A stretch of 64,000 nucleotides of DNA from Lysobacter sp. (GTDB taxonomy: Bacteria > Pseudomonadota > Gammaproteobacteria > Xanthomonadales > Xanthomonadaceae): contig SSGH01000017.1 in NCBI GenBank assembly GCA_008015835.1, positions 1 through 64,000 of the forward strand, written 5' to 3'. Under the pieces are notes generated by a model, which did no database searches, had not been told where the DNA came from, and was given only the letters and a program-made list of their open reading frames with translations. This document shows, in pieces, positions 54,138-61,910 of the stretch. The position numbers and the translations under genes are program-made. Position 1 is the stretch's first letter. Every line of letters starts with the position of its first letter.

Positions 54138-55514
54138 TCAGGCGTCTTCGTCCGGTTCGTCGGCCGTCGCTTCGCCCAGCAGTTTCTGCGCATCGAGCAT
54201 CGGCAGCGATTCCACGTCGCGCAATTTGCGCGTCAACACGCGGCTGCGGCGGCTGGTCTCGTCGATCTTGCCGCTGGCTTCGTCCAGCTTCTTCTTCACC
54301 GCGTCCAACGCGTCGCCGAACTTGCCGAACTCGGTCTTCACCGCGCCGAGCGTGCGCCACACTTCGCTGGAACGTTCCTGGATCGCGAGCGTGCGGAAGC
54401 CCATCTGGAAACTCGTCATCAGCGCGAGCAGCGTCGTCGGCCCGGCCACGGCGATGCGTTGATCGCGCTGCAGCGCTTCGACCAAACCCGGGCGACGCAA
54501 CACTTCCGCGTACAGGCCTTCGGTCGGCAAGAACAGAATCGCGAATTCGGTGGTGTGCGGCGGCGCGACGTACAGCTCGCGAATCTCTTTCGCCTGCTTG
54601 CGGACTTGCCGTTCCAACGCATCGCCTGCGGCGCGGGCGGATTCCAGATCCCCGCGCTCCTGCGCGTCGAGCAAGCGCTCGTAGTCTTCGCGCGGAAACT
54701 TCGCGTCGATCGGCAGCCACACCGGGCCTTCGCCGTCGTTACCGGGGAATTTCACCGCGAATTCCACATAGCCTTTCGATCCGGGCACGGTTTTGACGTT
54801 GGCCGCGTATTGATCCGGCGCGAACACCTGTTCGAGCAACGCCGCCAACTGCACTTCGCCGAATACGCCGCGGCTTTTCACGTTGGTCAGCACGCGCTGC
54901 AGGCCGCCGACGTCCGCCGCCAGCTTGTTCATGTCGCCCAGGCCCTGATGCACCTGCGCCAGCATCTGCGCGACGTTGCCGAAGCTCTCGGTCAAGCGCG
55001 TTTCCAGCGTCGTCTTCAATTTCTCGTCGACCGTCTCGCGCATGCGTTCGAGCTTTTCCTCGTTGCTGCGCTGCAGGTCGGCCAGTTTTTGTTCCAAGGT
55101 CGCGCGCAATTCGCCCAAGCGCTGCTCGTTGCGATCGGTCAATTCGCGCAGTTGCAGGCCGAGCCCGTCGGCGAATTGCTGCTGCCGCGTCGCCGATTCC
55201 GTGCGCGCCTTGTGCGCGTCGTCGTTGAGCGCGATGCGCAGTTCGTCCAGGCGCGAATCGGTGCGCGCGGTGAGATCGTCCAGACTGCGGCCGAAGGCGT
55301 CGATCCGCTGGCTTTGGCCGAGCGCGAGGCTGTCGAGCTGCGCGCGCAGCTCGCCGCGGCCGGCGCGCTGTTCCTCGCGCAGCGCGGCTTCGACGCGATC
55401 GCGCAGACGTTCCAATGCAGCGTCGGGCTTGCGCAGCAACAAGAGAATCAGCAGCACCAGCGCGACCGCGACGGCGATCAGCAGCAGGACCAGCAAGGTG
55501 GCGGTATCGGGCAT
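54138..55514 (-). CDS. rmuC: RmuC family DNA recombination protein
   Basis: The protein has 458 residues. An N-terminal membrane span (about 5-27) is followed by a long coiled coil (about 30-185) and the RmuC nuclease-like domain: LTNVKSRGVFGEVQLAALLEQV, LPIDAKFPREDYERLLDA, FLPTEGLYAEVLRRPGLVE and ALMTSFQMGFRTLAIQ. RmuC limits inversion at short inverted repeats in E. coli; the domain is related to PD-(D/E)XK nucleases. It is convergent with the MFS gene. ATG 55514 begins directly before the membrane span. Confidence 0.95.
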   Translation of the reverse strand: MPDTATLLVLLLIAVAVALVLLILLLLRKPDAALERLRDRVEAALREEQRAGRGELRAQLDSLALGQSQRIDAFGRSLDDLTARTDSRLDELRIALNDDAHKARTESATRQQQFADGLGLQLRELTDRNEQRLGELRATLEQKLADLQRSNEEKLERMRETVDEKLKTTLETRLTESFGNVAQMLAQVHQGLGDMNKLAADVGGLQRVLTNVKSRGVFGEVQLAALLEQVFAPDQYAANVKTVPGSKGYVEFAVKFPGNDGEGPVWLPIDAKFPREDYERLLDAQERGDLESARAAGDALERQVRKQAKEIRELYVAPPHTTEFAILFLPTEGLYAEVLRRPGLVEALQRDQRIAVAGPTTLLALMTSFQMGFRTLAIQERSSEVWRTLGAVKTEFGKFGDALDAVKKKLDEASGKIDETSRRSRVLTRKLRDVESLPMLDAQKLLGEATADEPDEDA

Positions 55515-55633
55515 GGCGGAAGTGTAGCCGGTCCGGCCGGGCCGGATGTCGTCTCGATGACAATCGTCATTAATTTGTCACCGTTTCGACATTAGACTAC
55601 GCGCACTTCAAAGCCACTCGGAGCATCGGCACC

Positions 55634-56323
55634 ATGAGGCCCATCGAAGTCGTCCCGTTAGCGATCGCCTTTTCCGCACTCGCCCTCGTCGTATGGAGCG
55701 TGCGCCAGAAAATCGTACGGATGCGGCATGTGCGCGAAGCGCCGCTGCCGCCCGGCATCTACGACAAACTCCGGCGCCGACGCCCGGACATCGATCCGAA
55801 AGAGTTTCCGTTCCTCGAACGCGCGCTGCGCGATTTCTTCGCGGCGTATCTGCGCAGCGGCCGCAAGCCGGTGTCGATGCCCTCGCAGGCCGCCGACGAA
55901 CTCTGGCACGAGTTCATCCTCTACACCCGCCACTACCAAGCCTTCTGCGACAAAGCGTTCGGCCGCTTTCTGCATCACACGCCGGCGGTGGTGCTGTCGA
56001 AATCCTACGACCGCAACGTCGGTCTGCGCCGCGTGTGGTGGCACACCTGCAAGATGGAGGGCATCGATCCGCGCAAGGCGAATCGCTTGCCGCTGCTGTT
56101 CGCGCTCGACACGCGACTGGCGCTGCCGGACGGGTTCCACTATGCGCTGGACTGCGGCGGCATCCGCGACCGCAACGACGCCACCGGCGGCGGTTCGCAA
56201 TGCGCCGCCGATATGAGCGATTCCTCTTTCGACGGCACCACCGACGGCTTGGGCGATAGCGACGGCGGCAGCGGGGACGGCGGGGGCGATAGCGGCTGCG
56301 GCGGAGGTTGCGGCGGCGATTGA
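55634..56323 (+). CDS. Membrane-anchored protein with Gly-rich tail, glycine-rich-domain family-like
   Basis: The protein has 229 residues. One N-terminal membrane span (about 6-23) is followed by a domain with FPFLERALRDFFAAYLRSGR and ADELWHEFILYTRHYQAFCDKAFGRFLHHTP, a pattern seen in glycine-rich-domain-containing proteins. The C-terminus is low complexity, rich in Gly, Asp and Ser, ending GCGGGCGGD. The function is unknown; the His-rich HEF...H...HH region could bind metal, which is a guess. It is convergent with the next gene (12 bp gap), so no separate terminator is visible. Confidence 0.75.
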   Translation: MRPIEVVPLAIAFSALALVVWSVRQKIVRMRHVREAPLPPGIYDKLRRRRPDIDPKEFPFLERALRDFFAAYLRSGRKPVSMPSQAADELWHEFILYTRHYQAFCDKAFGRFLHHTPAVVLSKSYDRNVGLRRVWWHTCKMEGIDPRKANRLPLLFALDTRLALPDGFHYALDCGGIRDRNDATGGGSQCAADMSDSSFDGTTDGLGDSDGGSGDGGGDSGCGGGCGGD

Positions 56324-56335
56324 GCGGAGGCGACC

Positions 56336-56776
56336 TCAGTCGCTGGCTTGCCGGTAGCAACCTTCGCCTGCGGTACCGATCAAGCAAATCCATTCGTTGT
56401 CGGCGACGAAACGGATCGCGTCGCCCGCGCGCGTCAAGATCAGCGCTTCCCAGATCGCGTCGCCGTTCCCGCCGAGCGGCGGCATCAACGATTTGGCGAC
56501 GGATCGCGGTTGCAGCGTTCGCGTGCTGCCCAGCATGCGCCGGATATTGCCCAGATCGATGTCCGCTGTCGCGCTCGTAATCGCTCGCGTCAGCACGATG
56601 CGTTCGACCTCGGCGACGGGCAGCACGTCGGGCACCGTTTTCCCGACCCACGGATTACCGTCCATTCGATGCCGCTTCGCGAGATCGACATCCTGCGCGA
56701 AGGCCATCGCGGACAACAGCAGCATCGACATCGTCGTTCCCCAGCGCAACGGCGCGCGTCTGCGGATCGCGCTCAC
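56336..56776 (-). CDS. Small secreted protein of unknown function
   Basis: The protein has 146 residues. GTG 56776 is chosen because it gives a complete signal peptide (RRRAPLRW, then MSMLLLSAMAFA, cleavage before QD); ATG 56731 would leave no n-region. It begins 2 bp after the methyltransferase stop, so it is probably co-translated. The mature part has VPDVLPVAEVERIVLTRAIT and DAIRFVADNEWICLIGTAGEGCYRQ with two Cys near the C-terminus. I do not recognise the family. Confidence 0.68.
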   Translation of the reverse strand: MSAIRRRAPLRWGTTMSMLLLSAMAFAQDVDLAKRHRMDGNPWVGKTVPDVLPVAEVERIVLTRAITSATADIDLGNIRRMLGSTRTLQPRSVAKSLMPPLGGNGDAIWEALILTRAGDAIRFVADNEWICLIGTAGEGCYRQASD

Positions 56777-56778
56777 GC

Positions 56779-57987
56779 TCAATCCACCATGCGGCAGAAC
56801 ACGGCTTTCAGATAGCGGCTTTCCGGCACGTCGGTGAGCCACGGATGATCGGCGCCGGCGCCGGCCACTTTCAACACCTGCACGGTGCGGCCGGCGTAGA
56901 ACGCGGCGCGACGCAGCATGTCGAGGAACTGCTCCTCGCTCACCAAACCAGTGCAGGAGAAGGTCGCGAACAAACCACCGGGTTTGGTCACGCCCATCGC
57001 CAGTTTGTTCATGTCGAGATATTTTTTCAGCGCCGGAATCACCTGTTCGCGGTCGCGGGTCATTTTCGCGGGGTCGAGGACGACCACGTCGAAACGCTCG
57101 CCGTTGTTCGCCGCATCCCGCAGCCACGGAAAAATATCCGCCTGCACGAAGCGCAATCGCGTGCCGTTCTCGAACGGCATATTGAGTTTGGCGTTGGCCT
57201 TGGCGATGTCGATCACCGCCTCGTCGATATCGATGCCGACCACTTCGGTCGCGCCGCGCGCCGCGGCGTAGACGCCGAAACCGCCGGTGTTGCAGCACAG
57301 ATCCAGCACGCGCTTGCCGATGCATTGCTGCGACAGCCACTGCCGATTCTCTCGCTGATCGGCGAAGAAGCCGGTCTTGTGCGCGCCCGCGGGGTCGGCG
57401 CGGAACTTGATGCCGTATTCGGTGATGATCGCGGGCGCGGCCGGTTCGGTGCCGCGGAAATCGAAACTCTCCTGCTTCTGCACGTGTTCGTCGGCGAAGG
57501 CGTGGAAGCGACAGCCCGGAAATTGCTCGCGCAGCGCGGCGTAGATCCACTCGCGGTAGCGGAACATGCCGGCGCTGAAATACTCCACCACCAGCAGATC
57601 GCCGTACCGATCCACCACCAAGCCGCTCAGGCCGTCGCCCTCGCTGTGGACCACACGCCACGCGTCGCTGACGTCGTCCAGTTTCAGCGTCTCGCGGCGC
57701 AGGCGCACCGCTTCGCCGATCTTCTCGGCGAACCACGCCTGATCGACCGGGCGGTCGGGGTCGCGTTCGAGCAAACGGATCGCGATCCGCGAATGGCCGT
57801 TGTAGAAACCGCGACCGACCCAGACGCCGTCGTTGCCGACGACCTCGACCAAACTGCCGGGCTTGGGCTTTTGCGCGGGTTTTTCGACCAGTTTCTGGAA
57901 AATCCAGGGGTGCCGGGAGGTCCAAGCGTTCTTCAGATGGACGGTCGGCAGCGGGGTGTGCGAGGGATTCGGCAACGAAGCGTTCAT
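56779..57987 (-). CDS. RlmI-type class I rRNA methyltransferase
   Basis: The protein has 402 residues. The N-terminal PUA-like domain (LKNAWTSRHPWIFQKLVEKP...GSLVEVV) is followed by a Rossmann methyltransferase with the SAM motif VLDLCCNTGGFGVYAAARGA, acidic GIDIDE, VVVLDPAKMTRD and the Cys-containing ATFSCTG of m5C enzymes. E. coli RlmI methylates C1962 of 23S rRNA; the same target is inferred here. ATG 57987 gives the family length (about 396). The longer open frame running upstream is antisense to terC and its riboswitch and is rejected. Confidence 0.93.
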   Translation of the reverse strand: MNASLPNPSHTPLPTVHLKNAWTSRHPWIFQKLVEKPAQKPKPGSLVEVVGNDGVWVGRGFYNGHSRIAIRLLERDPDRPVDQAWFAEKIGEAVRLRRETLKLDDVSDAWRVVHSEGDGLSGLVVDRYGDLLVVEYFSAGMFRYREWIYAALREQFPGCRFHAFADEHVQKQESFDFRGTEPAAPAIITEYGIKFRADPAGAHKTGFFADQRENRQWLSQQCIGKRVLDLCCNTGGFGVYAAARGATEVVGIDIDEAVIDIAKANAKLNMPFENGTRLRFVQADIFPWLRDAANNGERFDVVVLDPAKMTRDREQVIPALKKYLDMNKLAMGVTKPGGLFATFSCTGLVSEEQFLDMLRRAAFYAGRTVQVLKVAGAGADHPWLTDVPESRYLKAVFCRMVD

Positions 57988-58041
57988 CTTCGCATTGTAT
58001 CGGGGTTGACCCCTCCGGACCTTTCGCGAACAATTCGCGTC

Positions 58042-58194
58042 GAAGGGGAGTAGCTCCCGAACGCTGCGGTCGTCAATACGAGCAGGCATCGCCCGCTCCG
58101 GCCGCACGGCAGTCGCAGGACCGTCCGATCGTTTCGATCGCGGCTCGGTCCTCATCCGGACTGCGAGCGAGACCTTCGCCGCATGGCGAAGGTC
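58042..58194 (+). ncRNA. yybP-ykoY (manganese) riboswitch aptamer
   Basis: Conserved blocks of this RNA are present in order: AAGGGGAGTAGC (58043-58054), CGTCAATACG (58071-58080), a long variable stem, then GCGAGCGAGACC (58163-58174) leading into the 10-bp hairpin GACCTTCGCC / GGCGAAGGTC (58171-58194). It sits in the leader of a TerC gene, a standard partner of this Mn2+-sensing riboswitch. A terminator follows, which suggests transcriptional control, with Mn2+ allowing read-through. Confidence 0.88.
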
Positions 58195-58246
58195 CGTCCC
58201 TTCTCGAAGCGCGCGCTGTTTAAGCGCATGCCCGAGCCGAACGCGA

Positions 58247-58273
58247 CGCCCAGCCCTGCGGTTGGGCGTTTTT
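58247..58273 (+). terminator. Riboswitch expression-platform terminator
   Basis: CGCCCA (58247-58252) pairs with TGGGCG (58263-58268) around CCCTGCGG-type sequence and is followed by TTTTT. It lies 24 bp before the terC start, as expected for attenuation by the upstream aptamer. Confidence 0.8.
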
Positions 58274-58296
58274 CGTTTCGGCATTCGGGAGCCATC

Positions 58297-59256
58297 ATGC
58301 AAACCATCGGAAGTCCGTTGTTGTGGGGTACGTTCGGCGCGCTCGTGATCGTCGCGCTGTTGGTCGACCTGGTGCTGATGCGCCACGGCGGGGAACACAA
58401 AGTCACGTTCAAGGAAGCCCTGGGGTGGAGCGTCGGCTGGGTGGCGCTGGCGCTGGCGTTCAATGCCGGATTGTGGTGGTACGCGGTCGGTCAATTCGGC
58501 GAAGCCGACGGCAATCGCATCGGTTTGGAATTCCTCACCGGCTATCTGGTCGAGAAATCGCTGGCCGTCGACAACATCTTCGTGTTCCTGATGCTGTTCA
58601 CGTACTTCGGCGTGCCGGAAATCCAGCGCCAGAAGGTGCTGATCATCGGCATTCTCGGCGCGATCATCCTGCGCGCGATCATGATCTTCGCCGGCGCGTT
58701 CCTCCTGGCGAAATTCCACTGGATTCTCTATGTGTTCGGCGCGTTCCTGGTGCTTACCGGGATCAAGATGCTGATCGCGGCGGGCAAGGCGCCGGATTTG
58801 GAGAAGAACCCGGTGCTCAAGTGGATGCGCGGGCACTTGCCGCTGACCAAGGACTATCACGGCAACGCCTTCACCGTGAATCTCGACGGCAAACGCTGGT
58901 ACACGCCGCTGTTCGTCGTGATCGTGCTGATCGGCGTGACCGACCTGATTTTCGCGGTCGATTCCATTCCCGCGATCTTCGCCATCACCTCCGACCCGTT
59001 CATCGTGTTGACCTCGAATGTCTTCGCGGTGCTGGGCCTGCGCGCGATGTTCTTCCTGCTCGCCGGGATGGCCGATCGTTTCCATTTGCTGCCCTACGGC
59101 TTGGCGACGGTGCTGATCTTCATCGGCGCGAAGATGCTGCTGATCGACGTCTACAAGATTCCGATCCTGTGGTCGCTCGGCACGGTCGCGATGATCATCG
59201 GCATCACCGTCGTGCTCAGCCTATTGCGTCCGGCGAAACCCGCGCACGGCGGCTGA
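58297..59256 (+). CDS. TerC/Alx family membrane protein (probable Mn exporter)
   Basis: The protein has 319 residues with about nine hydrophobic spans. TerC hallmarks are EFLTGYLVEKSLAVDNIFVF and IGVTDLIFAVDSIPAIFAIT with the acidic membrane residues, plus the RAMFFLLAGM region. ATG 58297 has GGGAG 6 bp upstream. Family knowledge and the manganese riboswitch in its leader point to Mn2+ efflux or metalation of exported proteins, rather than tellurium resistance. A perfect inverted repeat follows at 59322-59349. Confidence 0.92.
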   Translation: MQTIGSPLLWGTFGALVIVALLVDLVLMRHGGEHKVTFKEALGWSVGWVALALAFNAGLWWYAVGQFGEADGNRIGLEFLTGYLVEKSLAVDNIFVFLMLFTYFGVPEIQRQKVLIIGILGAIILRAIMIFAGAFLLAKFHWILYVFGAFLVLTGIKMLIAAGKAPDLEKNPVLKWMRGHLPLTKDYHGNAFTVNLDGKRWYTPLFVVIVLIGVTDLIFAVDSIPAIFAITSDPFIVLTSNVFAVLGLRAMFFLLAGMADRFHLLPYGLATVLIFIGAKMLLIDVYKIPILWSLGTVAMIIGITVVLSLLRPAKPAHGG

Positions 59257-59321
59257 CGCGGGGCGCGGATCGACCGCAAGCTGGAACCTCGTTCCGAGGA
59301 TCCCTCCGAACGGAGCCTCCC

Positions 59322-59349
59322 CGAACGGAGCCCGCTTGGGCTCCGTTCG
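59322..59349. terminator. Perfect 12-bp hairpin after terC (no T-tract)
   Basis: CGAACGGAGCCC pairs with GGGCTCCGTTCG around a GCTT loop. A direct partial copy of the left arm (CGAACGGAGCC) is at about 59307-59317. There is no T-run on either side, so it may be a weak terminator or an mRNA-stabilising structure. Confidence 0.5.
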
Positions 59350-59425
59350 CGTTCCGGCGGCCGCACGCGAGTCCGCCGCGCGGGACGGGGCTTGATCGCG
59401 ACGGTTCCGGCACCACTCACTTGCG

Positions 59426-60238
59426 ATGCGATTACACACGCCCGAGGACGTCCCCGACACCCCCGAACAGCGCGCCTCGGACCGTCGCCGGTTTCTGCGC
59501 GCGCTGAACGCGAGTCTGGCGTTCGTGCTGCTGCTGGCGGCGATCTTTTTTCTGCAACAGGGCGAAGACGTGCGCCCGTTCGCGGTGGCGGCGCGGGAAT
59601 CGGCGGGCCTGCTCGGGCTGTTGACCGCGCCCTTGCTGCACGGGTCGTTCGAGCATCTGGCCGCCAACGCCGGCGCGCTGCTGATGTTGGGCACCCTGGC
59701 CGGCACCGTGTACCCGCGGGCCACGGTCGCCGCGCTGCCGCTGCTGTGGCTGGGTTCGGGCCTGGGCGCTTGGGCGCTGGGCGATCCGGGCAGCTTCCAT
59801 CTCGGCGCCAGCGGCGTCACCCACGGCCTGATGTTCCTGATCTTCGTGCTGGGCCTGCTGCGCCGCGACCGGCCGTCGATCGCCGCGGCGATGATCGCGT
59901 TCTTCCTCTACGGCGGCATGCTGCTGACGGTGCTGCCGCAGGAGCCGGGCGTGTCCTGGCAGTCGCATCTGGGCGGCGCGCTCGGCGGCGTCCTCGCGGC
60001 GTTTTGGTTGCGCGACCGCGACCCGCTGCCGCCGCGAAAGCGCTATAGCTGGGACGACGAGGACGAAGCCGCGCCCGCCTTCGACGAATTGGAAATGCCC
60101 AAACCCGAGGATGTGCCGGTGCTGTGGCATCGGCCCGAACCGAACGACGAGGAACGCGGCCGCGTGCTGCCGTTCCGCCGCCCGGGCAGCGACGGCGACG
60201 GCCGCGGGGAACCGCCCCCGCCGATCCGGCCGGATTGA
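59426..60238 (+). CDS. Rhomboid-family intramembrane serine protease
   Basis: The protein has 270 residues. About six membrane spans lie between residues 28 and 195. The catalytic dyad is Ser129 in GASG (HLGASGVTHG) and His181 in WQSHLGG; SFEHLAANAGAL carries the conserved His/Asn of the oxyanion region. The cytoplasmic tail (about 200-270) is acidic and Pro-rich. It cleaves membrane proteins within or near the bilayer; substrates are unknown. ATG 59426 has no strong ribosome site; a slightly different start is possible. Confidence 0.9.
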   Translation: MRLHTPEDVPDTPEQRASDRRRFLRALNASLAFVLLLAAIFFLQQGEDVRPFAVAARESAGLLGLLTAPLLHGSFEHLAANAGALLMLGTLAGTVYPRATVAALPLLWLGSGLGAWALGDPGSFHLGASGVTHGLMFLIFVLGLLRRDRPSIAAAMIAFFLYGGMLLTVLPQEPGVSWQSHLGGALGGVLAAFWLRDRDPLPPRKRYSWDDEDEAAPAFDELEMPKPEDVPVLWHRPEPNDEERGRVLPFRRPGSDGDGRGEPPPPIRPD

Positions 60239-60585
60239 CCGCTCCTCGGCCCGGCGCCGCACCCCTAGCCCTCGCTGCTCGGCCCTGCCCGATATGAATC
60301 AATGAGATAGCCGGAGCCTCCGGGCGGGGTTCGGGATCGCGTGCACAAACCCGAAAAAATCTTCGGCCGGCGCTTGCGCAATCGCAGGAAAGTTGGGCTA
60401 CTCTTTGCGCTGGGTCTCTGCCTGAACGGGTTCGGCGACGAAGGTCGTACCATCGAAGACGGGGACATCAGCAGTAAGGTCCAGCGAGGGGGTTGAGCGC
60501 GTTCGCCGTGGGGATCGGCCGACGCTTCGGTCTTGCAGTGTTTCTCTCGCTTACATAGCCCATGGTTTCGCAAGGAGACGATACG
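60239..60585. other. 347-bp intergenic region before the TrbM-like gene
   Basis: No gene is seen. It should contain the promoter of the TrbM-like gene; no convincing boxes were found. AAGGAGA directly upstream of 60586 is a very strong ribosome site. Confidence 0.45.
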
Positions 60586-61488
60586 ATGAAGAAACACCGC
60601 ATTGCCCTGACGACGCTGGCCGCCGCGACCGCCCTGTGGGCTAGCTCCGCCAGCGCGCAAATGAACACCGACACCGGTAGCTACACCCAGCAGTTGGAAG
60701 GCGACACCGCGAGCGCGTGCGAAGCCGTCCTCTGCCTGGCCGGCGGCGGCGGCCCCAGCGAATGCGTCCCGTCGCTGACCAAGTACTTCAGCATTTGGGA
60801 CAAGAAGCCGTGGAAGACGATCGAGAAGCGCATCAACTTCTTGAACCTCTGCCCGTCCTCGAACTCTTCGGCGCAGATGCAGACGCTGGTGAACGCGATC
60901 GGCCACGGCGCCGGTAAGTGCGACGCCGCCAGCCTCAACATCAGCAACACCGTGTACCTGGGCGAAGGCGAGAGCTACATCAGCGACCAGATGCCGAGCT
61001 ACTGCAGCGCCTACATCAACCACGACTTCGTGGACGTCAAAGCGCTGACCCCGACCTACGTCGGCGAACCGATGAACGGCGGCCACTGGGTCGATCCGCA
61101 GGGCGGCGATTCGTTCGTCACGACGTTCCCGAGCGGTCCGGACATGAACAACCTGGACGGCAAGAACAACACCACCGCCGAAGCGCAGAGCTTCCAAGCG
61201 GCGGCGAACGAGCAGAGCGCCAACGCCAGCGGCTTCGAGAACAGCCTGAGCAGCTATCAGAACGCCAGCAACACCAGCGCTTACTCCGGCGACAGCACCG
61301 ACTACCTCGGCCAGATGCAGAACGAGAACGTCGACGGCTCGCAGCACAACAGCACCACGGCCGACCAGAACCAGCAGGCGTACAACTCCGCGCAGACCGA
61401 AACGCAGAGCAGCGCCAACAGCTACGACAGCAGCCTGACCAACTTCAACAACTTGATGAACGCTTACGGCTCGCAAGGCAAGCCGTAA
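60586..61488 (+). CDS. TrbM/KikA/MpfK-family protein, orphan
   Basis: The protein has 300 residues. The signal peptide is MKKHRIALTT...SSASAQ (cleavage before residue 25 or so). The mature N-terminal half has the TrbM pattern: ACEAVLCLAGGGGPSECVPSL, YFSIWDKKPW and RINFLNLCPSS, with more Cys in KCDAAS and YCSAYI, giving a Cys-rich periplasmic domain. The C-terminal ~110 residues are Asn/Gln/Ser/Thr-rich low complexity. TrbM belongs to conjugative pilus systems, but no other transfer gene is present in the window. ATG 60586 is chosen for AAGGAGA and the signal; an upstream in-frame ATG (60562) is less likely. Strong codon bias and ribosome site suggest high expression. Confidence 0.85.
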   Translation: MKKHRIALTTLAAATALWASSASAQMNTDTGSYTQQLEGDTASACEAVLCLAGGGGPSECVPSLTKYFSIWDKKPWKTIEKRINFLNLCPSSNSSAQMQTLVNAIGHGAGKCDAASLNISNTVYLGEGESYISDQMPSYCSAYINHDFVDVKALTPTYVGEPMNGGHWVDPQGGDSFVTTFPSGPDMNNLDGKNNTTAEAQSFQAAANEQSANASGFENSLSSYQNASNTSAYSGDSTDYLGQMQNENVDGSQHNSTTADQNQQAYNSAQTETQSSANSYDSSLTNFNNLMNAYGSQGKP

Positions 61489-61526
61489 TCGCTTCGCGGC
61501 GCCGACGCGTCGGCGCGGTGACTCGA

Positions 61527-61553
61527 GGGCGGGGGGAAACCCCCGCCCTTTTT
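61527..61553 (+). terminator. Intrinsic terminator of the TrbM-like gene
   Basis: GGGCGGGGG (61527-61535) pairs perfectly with CCCCCGCCC (61540-61548) around GAAA, followed by TTTTT. It is a strong terminator 38 bp after the stop. Confidence 0.95.
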
Positions 61554-61640
61554 CGTGCGCGTTCGTGAGCCGTGGCTCGTCGCGCTGGCCCCGAAGCGTG
61601 CTTTCGCGCACAATTCCCGCACTTATCCCCCACGCCCCGC

Positions 61641-61910
61641 ATGCACGCCTACGTCTATAAGAGCCAGCGGAAGGCCGACACGTATCTGTACCTCGCCGCG
61701 CGCGACGATTTCGCCCGTGTGCCGTCGGCGCTGCTGTCGCATTTGGGCGCGCTGCGATTCGTCTTGGACGTGGCGCTGACGCCCGAACGCAAACTGGCCC
61801 AAGCCGACCCCGCCGTGGTGCGCGCGAATCTGGCGAGCCGCGGGTTTTTCGTGCAGATGCCGGCGACGGCGCTCGATCCGATGACCGAGGACTGGGGCAC
61901 CGATGGTTGA
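61641..61910 (+). CDS. YcgL domain protein
   Basis: The protein has 89 residues. The YcgL fold is recognised by [18 protein letters not shown] at the start, [13 protein letters not shown], and the closing [14 protein letters not shown]. It is a small cytoplasmic protein of unknown function. ATG 61641 gives the normal length; further upstream there is no ribosome site or family match. Its stop overlaps the next start by 8 nt. Confidence 0.92.
   Translation: MHAYVYKSQRKADTYLYLAARDDFARVPSALLSHLGALRFVLDVALTPERKLAQADPAVVRANLASRGFFVQMPATALDPMTEDWGTDG

Noticed and set aside
58297..59256. Tellurite resistance function for TerC
   Set aside because: No ter operon is present; the manganese riboswitch in the leader argues for metal homeostasis.
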